Source of the DNA: Phymatolithon calcareum
Taxonomy: Eukaryota > Rhodophyta > Florideophyceae > Hapalidiales
Reading direction: 5' to 3'
Length of the DNA stretch: 64,000 nucleotides
NCBI GenBank assembly: GCA_977006965.1
Contig: OZ345368.1
Coordinates: 1,550,001-1,614,000, forward strand
The position numbers and the translations under genes are program-made. This document shows, piece after piece, positions 10,690 to 22,499 of this stretch. The notes under the pieces are model-generated. The model saw nothing but the letters and a program-made list of their open reading frames with translations, made no database searches and was not told the DNA's origin. Position 1 is the stretch's first letter. Every line of letters starts with the position of its first letter.

Positions 10690-12660
10690 CCGACGCAATT
10701 AATTGGAATTGCAATATATTGCAATACGCAAAAGCAATCTGTGAATGCAGCGAGCTAATGAATTGCAATATAGATTGCAAATCTTACAATATGTATGATA
10801 TTGCTAAAAGTTACATTCGAAGTGGCCTTGTATTACGTATCATAGGTTTTTGACCTACACGATTCTTCGTGCGTTGTGTGGCTATAACTTATGGTGGACG
10901 AGTCGGCTGTTGTCTAAATCAAATCTCCGTTTGGCCCACCGGGCAGTGCCACATCCGTGTTAGGACTGACCGGACTAGTTCTATCAAAAGAAATTGTGAA
11001 GGGATCATTGCTATCAATCTCGTCGACTCGCTTTCCGCGACAAACGCGACAGTTATCTGCGATGTGTACGCCGATCTCAAAAGCCTAAGCCCACGTACTC
11101 ATGACGTGCCCTGGAAACGACAAACGCTTTATTCAAGACGAATCAAAGAATCGCTGAATCGAAAAGGTGTACGTCAAGTGTCAGTGCACGAAGCCAGAGT
11201 GTCAGATTCCAGTTTTGAACTTTCTGGACAAGAACGGTATCAAGAATCAACTCTGTTCTTCCTTGTCGTCCAGGAAGATGACGTGTTCTGTTAGAGAGAA
11301 GTATCTCCCCTTTTCTTTTCTTATGCATGCTGTGGCTAAGCTACTTTTTGTACTGTCTATCCTAGATTGTCTTTTTTGACATACGCCTCTAACTTGGTGA
11401 ACCGAAAGACTTCGCGCTCCATTTTTGCTCCGCTTCAGTTTCGGTTCGCATCTTCTTCTGGGCCGTTGCTTGGTGCATTATTGCCCCGGTGTGGACATAC
11501 GCGGTGCTGCACCGGACGTACATTGACGGACGCGAAGGTTCAAGATACCAAGAAACAAGACGAAACTCTCCTGCACCTCCATGAAGATACCAGGCTGGAG
11601 ATGTAATGGAAAAGTCGAACCATCCGCTCTCACTTCGAATCACGATCCCTGTCTGAGTACGACAACGCTGTTTATGCGTACATTCGCTTGCTGGAAAAAG
11701 GCGTTAGGTCCATCGTCTCCAAATCTATGATTCGTTGGTTGATATTAACGCCAGACATTGCAATTCATGTTGCTGAGCTCTCGTGGATTGCAATCGTATA
11801 TTGCAGGCGCAGGCGATGAACAATTTTTTTGTGTATTGCGCTCCATGCAGCAATCCACAGCAATTATACTGACAGGAGCTTTGTTCAAAGGACCGACAAG
11901 TTTAATTGAGATATAATCATCGTTCTTTCGCTCCAACGGGTTCCTGGCCAAGGTCTACCAAGTCCAAAGGAAAGCTAAGCTAAACTACCCTAATGGGACG
12001 GCTAGGTTATGCCATTCTACGTTACAATGCAGGGTTTTTGTGGTGAACTACCAGGATCTGGAGAGATAACCCAGCACAGGGAAATGGTGAGAAACGATTC
12101 GGGTGCACTTTCGTTACACGGAAAAGAAGCTCGCGAAAAGCATTCATAGCGTGATGACACCTGTCCGCTTTTATTGCTTCAGAATAACGGCTGTCTCTTA
12201 TCGGTCCTCTGTTACATGGTGAATATGCCGTTGTTCAGCAGCCGCACAGAGCGGGCATACTAAAGGTAGGATTGGACAGATTCGGCCCAGATACTTTCCA
12301 AACCAGATGTAATTGAATCGCCTTTGCACGGATTATTTCGCGCAGCTCTCGAAAATAGATTGTTTTCTGTCAAATATCGGGAATCTTATCGGAAATAATG
12401 CGAGATGTATCGGGACAAGTCAGGATCTAGTTTGACCATAAATCAAGCAAAAGGAAATACATTGAAACAGTTGGGACAGAAACCAGATTTCTCCTGACTA
12501 CTTTACGGTTTTGAGGAAAGTATGCTCTTCTTAGGTTTGATATATGCGAGAACGACTTAATCGAACAGATTTTCAGGACTGGACTGAATTTGAAACTCTG
12601 CGCCCGTAGATTGGATGAAAAGTGAATGAATAATTACTCTTTTTTATGTGCAGAACAACA
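10690..12660. other. Region without assigned gene, ATTGC-rich clusters
   Basis: Clusters of ATTGCAAT-like words occur near 10700-10790 and, partly inverted, near 11755-11870. They resemble subterminal repeats of a DNA transposon, but I cannot define TIRs or a TSD. ORFs such as 10869-11294 (plus, 141 codons) show no recognisable motif. Confidence 0.3.
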
Positions 12661-12670
12661 ATGCAGATTA

Positions 12671-13013
12671 GACATGAACATCCCGAACGGACCTCGACTG
12701 GGGTAGGGCATGCCTTCTTTGCCGCGCTGGGACTTCGGAGAGGGCCTAAGAGGGCCTCCAGAAAGCCTGACAAAATGAGGGCTTTTTGAAGCCCTCGGAA
12801 GGGCCTATTTGGGCTCAAATAAAAAACTTATGATACATTATACACGTGGCACACAATTGCACACGACACGAGCGCGTAATTATGACACACGTGTACAATT
12901 TATCATAAGCCCTCGCAAGGGTCCAAGAAAATCCGAGAGGAGAGGGCCTCTCCAGGAAAATGAGGCCCTCAGAGGGCTTTATTCGGGGAGGGCCCGATTG
13001 GGGTGTTCATGTC
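12671..13013. mobile_element. 343-bp hairpin MITE with TA flanks
   Basis: The ends are inverted: GACATGAACATCCCGAACGG on the left, and GACATGAACACCCCAATCGG when the right end is read in reverse. Both are flanked by TA, as for Tc1/mariner-type insertion. The centre is inverted as well: CTTATGATACATTATACACG near 12828 against CTTATGATAAATTGTACACG reading back from about 12911. The single strand could fold almost end to end. Repeated GAGGGCCT blocks fill the subterminal parts. It has no coding capacity. Confidence 0.8.
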
Positions 13014-13554
13014 TACTGCAGATGCAGTTTTTTGGGGCTAGACGCAGCTAAGAATTGGGATATTTTTTTGGCCAGCGTGATACTTGACTACTGTAAGTAA
13101 GAGTGTTGTATCAACGTCAGCAATATACGAAAACTGTGTGTGTGTAAAAATGCTTTCTCCCCGCTGATGGGGCTTGCAAGACAGTGCTTTGTTGCTGAAT
13201 TATCTTCAACTTAGATATGACAGGGCTTATTTCCGCTAGATAATCAGGAAAGCACTCCATCTTCTATGCATGTCGCTCGAAACACGATTCGATTCCACCC
13301 CGAGCAATGCTGGTGGTTCCACGAGTCCACATAGACGGCCAGAACACTGTAATCCCTCCGTGTCAACGTCAGAAGAACTCATAGGAGAAAAATGTGTTAG
13401 ATTCTTCACGATAAACTGTGGCGCCTGGTCAGTATTATCTCTTCATGTTATGTCCAGCGACAACATGGCGACAACATGAAGACAACACAACGGTAGTTGT
13501 ATGGTTGGTTGAAGGGAGTTCTAGGTAGCGACGCCTGTACGCTTCTGTCTCGTT

Positions 13555-13850
13555 CTAGACGCGAAGATCACCCTTGTAGTCGGTCCAAGTGGAACTGGCC
13601 CCCAACAACCAATCTCTTTCTTTCTTCGCTTCTGCCGATAGTACATAATGTAGTTTGAACCTTCTTAGTAAACGAAGGTGAAGGTTTTCTAATTCTGGCT
13701 CGACTGCTCGGATCGTCGCACGCTTCAACTTGCCTGCACGTCCCTTCGACCACGCAGTACTCGTAAACTTCCCACTCGCTCTAAGTCTAACGCGTATAGT
13801 GGGCTTTCCGTGCAATCCAGTACGGCGAAGTCGCACACACCGCACTCCAA
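13555..13850 (-). repeat. Low-copy repeat shared with 27.76-27.99 kb
   Basis: Read on the minus strand, this segment contains GCGTGGTCGAAGGGAC followed by a diverged GCCAGAATTAGAAAACC block. It matches the plus strand at 27855-27945 (GCGTGGTCGAAGGGAC then GCCGAAATCCAGAACTC), with similarity upstream too (GTGGGAAG). Both lie in Arg-rich open frames, so a decayed coding repeat is likely, but its identity is unknown. Confidence 0.45.
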
Positions 13851-14374
13851 TCTTCCCTTCACTTCACGTGTTCGTACTAAGGTCAACGGCCAAGCCAAGG
13901 TCGCTGCTTGACGACGACACCGACATCATTCGTCCCCCTTTTTCTTCCTTCTTTTCGTTTCTTTGTTCTTCATCTGCGTCTCTATCGCACCGGTGCTCTC
14001 ATCGTTGAGCTCTCACAGACCCGTGACGCGAAGGTTCGCGCTCGTGTCCGATCAATAAGACCGCTGGAGTCCCCGCAAGGCTGTGGAGCGTGCTCCGTGC
14101 ACATCCAAACACTGAATCTATTTCCAGCAGAGTCGAGACTATCACGCCAAGATCCGCGTGCAACTTTCACTCGTCGAGCTCACTCAGTCGTAAATCTGGG
14201 AAGTGTGCTCCGAGGACGATACACCGTTTATTCCGGTTTGCCCCTTTTGGGCTGTGTCTTTTTCGTCGGTCAAATTCAGTCTCTCCCGCTTTTCTTTTGC
14301 TGTCTCACCCTGTTCTTGTCCTGCTTTGTGTACGCCGAGCACTAGTTTGTTTGGCGCTACATAAACAAGCAAAC

Positions 14375-14460
14375 ATGGTATTCGAACCCAGGACCTTCCA
14401 ATAATCACATCTTTTGGCGCGCATCCGCCCAATCAATTTTACCACTTGACCAGGTGGCTG
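14375..14460 (-). other. Second tRNA-like sequence with A and B boxes
   Basis: On the minus strand TGGTCAAGTGG is a textbook A-box and GGGTTCGAATACC a near-textbook B-box, about 64 nt apart. Both this and the 5.2 kb site have CCACCTG before the A-box, so the two may share an origin. The acceptor stem does not pair, which argues against a working tRNA; a tRNA-derived SINE is the best guess. Confidence 0.35.
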
Positions 14461-14469
14461 GCAGGGTAT

Positions 14470-17400
14470 TACAGACGCAAAGCGTTCGCATTGTCGCTCT
14501 ATCTTGAAGAGAGCGCTGTTTCACAAGAATGAAGTCCCGGAAGGTTCAATATCATCTCCTACCGCAGTGGAATAGATGAATAAAGGAGCGTGATAGTCAA
14601 CATTGGAGGGGCAAGCACAAACCGACTCCATCACATCACAGCGGGACAGAGAATGTTGAGGGATTCCATTAACATCAGTAGATCTGAAAGCACTGCCGAT
14701 ATCAGTGGAAAACAGTCTCTGTGGAATTGGAATGCGTTTTGGAATGCCAAGTGAAAGCAATTGAAAATAGGATCGGAATTTGAAGCCAAATCCGGCAGTC
14801 GCTTTCTGACACACTGCAAGGAGCACGAAGAAGCTCTAGATGTTCGAGTTCCAGGGGTCATTACGGCAAAGCTTCTGATTTGAGATGATTGAGCACGCAA
14901 GTCCGCGGGTCATGAACACCGATGAATCCTCCTCGTACACACGTTCTAAAGTTTTTCTAGTACTATATATTTCCTTTCTTCTAGCTAAGAGTCGAAAAGA
15001 TCCCTACAGTGAAGATTTGGATTCGCTGAGGGCACTCCTGGCGAGAAAAGTCAGTCTTTCCTCCCCATATGCGACAGAGGCCGTCAACATAGCTTGAAAG
15101 AGGGCTTGGAGATTGTTGAATTGTTGGAAGAGCTTGATGAGATTTCTAGAGCACAGAGTTTCCAACTCGAGATAAACGCTCTAGCATTGGATCTTGGATG
15201 AAACAATATCACGTACTCTGTAAATACTTGGCCAATCGCTAGTTTTAAGGGCAAGTATACAGAGATCTCTTTCCTTCTCCAGACGCTCTAGCTTACGTTT
15301 CTCGTAAGAACAATGCTCTAAAGCAATTGCATCGCAATCTACCATTTGGAGCATGTCATAAATTAAGGGATGAGCTTCTCTCTCTCAATCTGCTTCGAAT
15401 GTGAGCTAAACATAAATCTCCTTCGAGTCTCTCAGTTGCTAATGAACCTTGCCTTAGAATATCAGGCAGCCGCGACAGATCTTCGTACGCATCAAAACAA
15501 CACCGATCGCAGTGAAGCACTTGTCAAGTATCGGAGATTAGATCGTGGTTCACGTTGCGTATGACAAAACTGGGTGCTAAACCCAACTTTACCAACGATG
15601 GAAAGGATATTCAGCTTTGGGATAGAGACCGCGTAGAGTTCCTGTTGAAAAGATATCTGGCCATGAGCGACTCACACAGTTCTAGACGCCAAGGCACGGA
15701 AGAAGTTGAAAAAGAGGTTAATAGATTGACGAGAATGAACCTGCCAACAAATGAAAGAGAGCAGTAAGAAATATAACGTATAGGAAAATATCACCGAGAA
15801 CGATAGAATTAGCACCCTATGTTGCGGTAAAACGATCTTTTACGTATCATCGACTATTGTAGGCAATAATTTGGCACGCGGTGCGTGTTGAGCTCGTGTC
15901 GTAATCAGAGCAGTCGGTATGGTTTCTCGGTATTGGAATCACGAACAACGGCATGTTGAAAGTATCCTCTTCAGTAGCTGGAGAGACCACCATGTCCTCT
16001 AGGAAGAGCTTAACGGCAACCGATTTCCGTTCTGGTGTACTCAAGTACATAAAAAGAAGCACTTAACTTAGGTGTGTTGCAGTTGTGCCGACAAGGTGAA
16101 GAACGATTCTCCAGCGGACGCCATTGAAGGCCATGCTAACGAGTCCGTCTGTCAATTCAGTAATAGTATCGTCATGAAGACGACAAAAAATGGCTTCCAA
16201 TCCAACATATGGAGGTGTAAAAACGAAAAAAGTGGATATATATCGATGAGGAGCGAGCCTCGAGTGGAATGTTTAAGAACAGCGAGTAGAAAACCATCGG
16301 GATTTTTTCTTTTTCCGGGTGTCAGTGTGAAACCGTCCCAATTAGGCAAGAATCGGTAGACGAAATACTTTTTTCCGTCAAGAATGGTACATATACTACT
16401 GACTAGCCCGTACCGCTCTTCTACCCCGGGCGCACTAGCAAGACATTTTTGAACCTTTTCTGTCCATTCGCGCTCGGAAATGCAAAAGTGTCGAAGACGC
16501 CGATTTCTCTGGAGGCGCTTGAACTCGACGGAATCCAAAGCATGTGAGGAATGTTTCGTCGAATTCAATCTATAATCGATGAATTTATAGGACTCTTGAG
16601 ATATTCTTCGAAGATAGAGAGTTAGAGCGAACGGTTGTGCGCATTCTGACTACAGTCTCAGAAGATTTGAGAAAAGGGATTTGCAGTTTCTTGAATTGTT
16701 AAGTAGTGCGGTAGAATGGAAATTTGTCTGCATTTCGAGGTAGAATATGAAGACAAATCGTCAGTGTCCGTCAATGGGTATGTCGCATCTGCGAAAATGT
16801 GTCCTCAACTACGACAGGTAGCCTCATTCATCTCTTTAGTCACTTTCAAGGAGCAATATGTCATCAGAAAACGCCAGAGAACTCCCCATGAAGCTTCGTG
16901 TCGAGATTCCAGTTATGAACAGCTGGGTTTGATAGCTTCAGTGGATCATCGACGACTACCTCTGTAAGTGGGACCGAAACTAACACCTAACACTTTTGTC
17001 CCAGTTGTTGCGTATGAATCAGGTTATCCTTCGCTAAAGAAATTGCGAGCTCGCCGGAAGGGTCTTCTTCTTCTTGTTCTCTGCACCCAATATCTGGGTC
17101 TCCAGGTGAGAAATCTGTCCAACCATGTCGGCCGAAGATCTCTGATGTGGCTTGTTTTCGAGAGATATCCTCTGCACCTTCACGAAGAGTAGAATAACTT
17201 TCGAAGTACTGTTCGCACTACGGACATACCCCCTGCTCCGGTCTCCAGAATTTTTCCTCCATTCTGGTTCAAAGCATAATTTCTCCCCGTTGATTGTCCA
17301 CGGTAATGCGCGTAGCCTCAAAGAAGTCTATAACCATGTTCGAACATCATCACATTCCTTGTTTTGTTTGGCACTAAATGACGAGTCACTAAAAATAGCT

Positions 17401-19980
17401 GTTTAGACTACATCATGAAATAACTAAAGATTGCACAACGCAAAGCGTCTAGATCTAATGGATTAGCTTGTTATTAACGATTCTCGGGTGAGGGTCAAAT
17501 CATGGGAATTTTTCTCAATAGACCAATCATTCCATTGCGATATAGTAACATTGTAAAACAGGAAAAAGTTTCGCCCGCAGCGGATAATGTCCTTTACGGG
17601 GAAATATTGGATAACGTGGTAAAGTAGTTTTGTTGAGGACGTCAAGCAATAGATAGACTGCTCATGATAGTATAAATGTTAGATATGTTTCGGTGACTAT
17701 GCATTCCAAATAGAATACGTCAACCTCGAAATCTTGATAAGAGCTTTTATGGTGACGGAAAATATCTTTCACTGACAAGGAGAAACTTTGCATGATGTGA
17801 AAAAGTACAAAGGTTACTGCAAAGAATGTTACTCACAGTATCTTCTGATGTTCACTAGTTTTGGTCGATAAGATTAGGTTTTTCTTTTTTGGTTTCTTCG
17901 GTGCTTAGTAGCATTTGCAACACCTAACGACGTATAATGCTTCCTCTGTAAATCTACGATCATTGGTAGCATGATATTGCATCATAGATATTGCATAAAC
18001 ACAATATACCAAACACAATTTCAAATCAAAGGTGCTAACTCAATTCAAACCTTGAAGGGTCACCGTGCACTTGACTTGTCATCAATATTTGATCACTGTC
18101 GAAGATAAACCGTCAACTTGCGAGATACCTTGTCTTGTAAACACGGAGAGCTTAAGACAGCGAACACACTATCATGTCGGAGCGCACTCTTGCATTGCCC
18201 AGCTTCGATGCGGTATTAAAAGTATTCTGGAACACTGAGGTCTCACATGATATAACGTGAACACCATAAATGAAGTAACTCTATTTCAATGGCAACGGGA
18301 TTAGTGTTACTCACCTTATTCAAAGGTTACGGATATAGCGTTTCTGTCATTTGAAAGAAAGCCGTCAAGATTCTTGAACAAAACGGTACTTAGCAGTTAA
18401 TAGCACTCTTCGCACTTCTTACCTCTAATCTCAGAGTTTTTATTATTCAACCCCTATTTTAATTAGAATTTCTGTTTTCGAAGATGGACAGAACTCAGCA
18501 ATCGTAAATTTATAAATTTGAATTTTATTTTCAATCGATGTGCCTACATACCACGACTTTTTTCTTTCTTTGACTGTACGCCTAACATAAGGTCACTGAT
18601 TAGAGACTTAAACGAAAGTGCTTTCTTTGTGCAATCTTTTTAGAATAGTATATCAGGTGCCGTTCTCCTAAGCTAAGCAAAGAATGTTTAAGGGCAACAA
18701 TGTTACACTTACTTTTAAACATACAATATGAAGCGACATGGGTGGACCGATTGGCAAGGAATTTTCTTATCTATGACTAATTCACGCCAAAACGTGGGCT
18801 TCCAGACACGGAATAATTAAATACAAAAGTCTAAAGCGGATTCACCACGGACTTTTCCAGATGGACGTCGCGATTTTAGAGAGTTCTTATTTGAAACTTT
18901 CCCGGAGGAGTCAAATTCTGATACTAAAGTAGACAGTGTGCATATGTTAGCAATTTCAAACGGACAAAATGAAGGCAAGGAAATTATGAAAAAGATGTAC
19001 ACACAAAAACTATCTCTAATGATGAACAGCTCTCCAAGTTATCCACAGTTTGGAAATATCAGTGCCCTTCATTTTCACCAGAATTCCTTTATTTATGAAC
19101 AGGCTCCCTGTCAATGTGATGTTGACAGATCGCGATAATATTTTGCGGACGAGGGAATAGTTGCCGCTCTTCTCTTTGAAAATTCAAATTTAAAGCTGTT
19201 CCAGTTAGAATCATGGATTTTTATTTGTGCTTGACGGTCCTCTGCAACGAAAAGGTTCTCGTTGTCATGAATCCTGCTTATCTCCACGTCGATCACCTTG
19301 ATCCGTAATGTTCACCTAATACGTTCCCTAGACACCCCAAGCTTGGGGGTGTATTCAATTATCAAGCTCCATGACGAGTATGTCATCCACGATATTCCCA
19401 TTGTTGTAGTGATACCAGATTGAGAAAATGCTGTTGTGATAGCGATGCAGGTTTGGAGACTTCCTGCCTTTTACAGACTTAATTAAGATCTGCGTTTTTG
19501 TTGGAAGCATAAAATCGTAATTTTGGCGACTTAGCTTTCACATCATTCAACAAAACATCTACGTATCATTTTTTACTTATTAAAAAAGATAAAAAATAAA
19601 AAGTAGGTTGGGTTTTTAAAAACTTAAAATGGTTATAATTAAGTATATTAAGTATACTAGCCAACAAAATACCAAGTAAACTTAAAATAGCTCTCCAGAG
19701 ACGGCGAGCTGGGTCAAGCTTCTCCTTACTAGAGTTTCCGAACAACATCATTTTAACTCTTAGGAACCTCCTCCCGAACAAGCACCGTTTGTCGGAGAGA
19801 TGGATTGCCGTAGTTGTAGCCCTGCGATAGCTTGACTACTAGTACGAAATATTATTAATTGCGGATGGGTGGTCACCAAAAAATGCGGTCTGCCAACTAG
19901 AAATGCTCCCCTGTTATCCTTACGCCGAGAAATCAATTGTCGCACAAGTCCTTGCGGGAAGCGGACAGCCGATGTACCAA
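14470..19980. other. Long stretch with no gene I can support
   Basis: Many short frames, none with a motif or clear codon signature. The longest is 16568-16152 (minus, 138 codons), whose middle (YGLVSSICTILDGKKYFVYR) looks protein-like but is unrecognised. The stretch may be old, eroded repeat sequence. I found no TIR pairs, LTRs or poly(A)-ended fragments here. Confidence 0.4.
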
Positions 19981-19984
19981 AGAG

Positions 19985-20745
19985 CTCCTTACACTATTCG
20001 CAGCCTTACGCGCGATTTATGTCTCGATTCAGGCACGTTCTGAAGTGCGTGCCTCCGTCTGAACGCGTCTGCAAGCTTGCAATGCGTGTGCTGGAGATCA
20101 AAGTTTCTTCGGAGTCGGGCTTGATATAGGGATGTCGGTCGGCGAGGTTCGGACTCTTAAGCAGTTTCTGGCAACTGTGCGCACCGCTGAGACTGTCGCA
20201 CAAGCTCTCGACCCTACGTCTCGTGGTGCCGGGTTCTCAACCGCCGTCGGTTGTGCGCGCCCGTGAATCTGACGAACAGAAGTTTGGTCTCTCGCAGCGT
20301 AGCGCCAAGTGGCACAACCTGGTGAGAAGGTTGCATGAAAAGCATCCGGAAGCCGTCCTTGGCCCGGTCGTCGCTCACCTAAGGGTTCTTCCGGGAAGCC
20401 ACCGGTTGTGACGCCCAGGCGGTGTCGGACGACTTCGGTTGGAGCGGTAACGCCTTAGCGCGTGGCCCCTTCTCGACTATCGCTGGTTTCAGCTTGAGAC
20501 TGTGACTAGCGACTTGACTAGGCGCGCGAATCCTTGTCGCGCTATGCTTCTCGACTGCCACTGGTTGCGGCTGCAAGACAGTCTTTGGTGATGCCGATTA
20601 ATGGCCGGATGTCATCTCGTGTGGTGGCTTTCCGGTTTCCACTGGATCTACTGCCGTGATATGGCAAAGGGTATCGATCCGTGCGGGTCACTGGCGGTAT
20701 ACTGTCCTGCGAATTTAGTCTGCCGCTGTTAGAGCAAACTGACAA
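19985..20745. other. GC-rich island with coding-like frames
   Basis: Base composition rises sharply against its AT-rich surroundings. The plus frame from ATG 20131 runs 44 codons (MSVGEVRTLKQFLATVRTAE...) to a stop, and coding-like reading continues in other frames. CTTCTCGACT(A/G)(T/C)C(G/A)CTGGTT occurs twice, about 75 bp apart, near 20470 and 20547. A decayed gene or gag-like sequence is possible; the function is unknown. Confidence 0.3.
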
Positions 20746-21074
20746 GCTTTACAGTAATACTGGAGTACGACATTCAGAAAAGGAACTTTCAATTTTCTAT
20801 TTCAAGTATCAAAAATTGTACTCTAAACGTCTTTTTGGGGATCACACCTGTAAAATTCTTCCGGTGCATGAGCCCAATTTCTTTAGATGCGAAAAGAGTT
20901 GCTCAACCTTCCACGTTCCGTCAACGTCGCGGGAGAGCCCGCACCGTATCATAGCTTTTCTAGAATATGATAGACCTGTGCAATCTTTCATATTGACCAG
21001 TTTGGCCACGCAATCAACTCCGAGTTTCATCAAATATGGCTTGCCAGGGTTTGTCAATTTCCCAGAGCCATCGT

Positions 21075-22499
21075 CACCGTCAGCCTAATCACCGTTCTTA
21101 TTTCGTCTCCACTTTTCTTCTTCTCATGTGGACCTCCATTCGCTCTTCATATATTGAATTATAAATGCGTCCAACGGCTGACATAAATGCGTGGCGTTTG
21201 CCGGCAGGAATCTAATTTCGGCTTTGAAACGTTGAAGTGATTGGACTTGCTGCTATGTTTCGTTGTGGCCCGAGCAGTTGTCCATGAAAATGACACGACT
21301 GCTGCCACTAGGATCGTCTTGACTAGCCCGAGGTTCTTTAGCCATTGATTAAAAACGACCCTTGTCATCGAGCCCTGCGGTCCAGTTCTGTATGAAACAC
21401 CTTCAATATTGTCCGGAACGCCATGAACGGGATATTTGCTGTCTTTGTTTTTGAAATTACTAATGGTACTTCAGTTTTTGAGTTCGGTGCCCCTGCAATT
21501 AGAAGGACCATAGTCATGTCCTCGCCTCCAGAAACCACGTCAGCATAGTTTATCCACAATGCTTGCGTGTAACGATATTTGACCGGTCCAAAAATGCTTA
21601 AATCCAATCATAGCTGATTATTTCTATAATTTGCCTTTCAATCAACCCTTCGATTTCAGCCCTAGAAACCGGTGAGTAACGCAATTTCTTTCAGAATCAC
21701 TGTGCTCATTTTGACACCGGCAGTGCGGAGCCTTTCATTTTCGACTAACGTCACTTCGTATACGTATTCGAACCACGGAGCACGCCTCCTGCAACGGCCT
21801 CTGCATGCCTTGATAGATACTCGTCTCATACCGGAGCCAATATGGCGCCTGTTCACTACTGTCATAGCACGATATTCTGGCGTCTCGACCTTCTCTAGGA
21901 ATTCGACACTTATCTTCCACCAGTTCCTTGCCTTCTTGTGGCATCCAACGTAACTATCATACTCTCCATTTCCTTCAAAAATAGCTCCCTTCAAATTTTC
22001 ATTGCAGATTTCATTTACAGCAAGCCCTTACAAATAGCATTACAGTCATTACAGTACGGTAAGTTTCGATGCGTACTTACACCATGAAAGATCACCAAGG
22101 GCAAACCCTAGAGTCGCTGCTTACAGATGCTTTACACTGCTTACAGCTTACATGTGCTTACACTTCTATTGATCCATTTTCCATTCTGCCAAGTCATCCT
22201 TTGAACCAATTCTTTTTCTATAAAGATCCCGGCGAACCTGCGCCCTCGGCGTTCTGCCATGGAACAACCCCGACCACAGCCAGTGTGCCAACTTGTGCGT
22301 TTGAAACCCCAAACTTCTCCCGCTTGGCCTGTGAGCTGCCACGGAACACCCATAGAAACTGCATTACGGTTCTGGCTGCTGTGCGGTCAGTATTTCCGGA
22401 TGTTTCCACTTCTGCGATCATCCATTTAATTACGGCCTTTCGCTTCGCTTTCGTTTACACGTTTTGACGACGGCGCTTGGGGTGACTTTGATTGGACAT
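21075..22499 (-). pseudogene. Decayed pogo/Tc1-mariner-superfamily DDE transposase
   Basis: Reading on the minus strand from ATG 22499, frames carry, in order: a basic N-terminus (KRRRQ), an HTH-like region (RTAARTVMQF, VFRGSSQAKREKFGVSNAQV), a DDE-N-like block (RRRAPWFEYVYEVTLVENER, LRTAGVKMSTVILKEIALL), then VPLVISKTKT, the catalytic-type VIFMDNCSGHNE and the family signature RFLPANATHLCQPLDAFIIQ. Pogo-type transposases cut and paste TA-flanked elements. Several stops and frameshifts, including one just before the first block and one after SGHNET, show that the gene is dead. I could not identify TIRs. The order and spacing of these blocks make the family call fairly safe. Confidence 0.75.
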
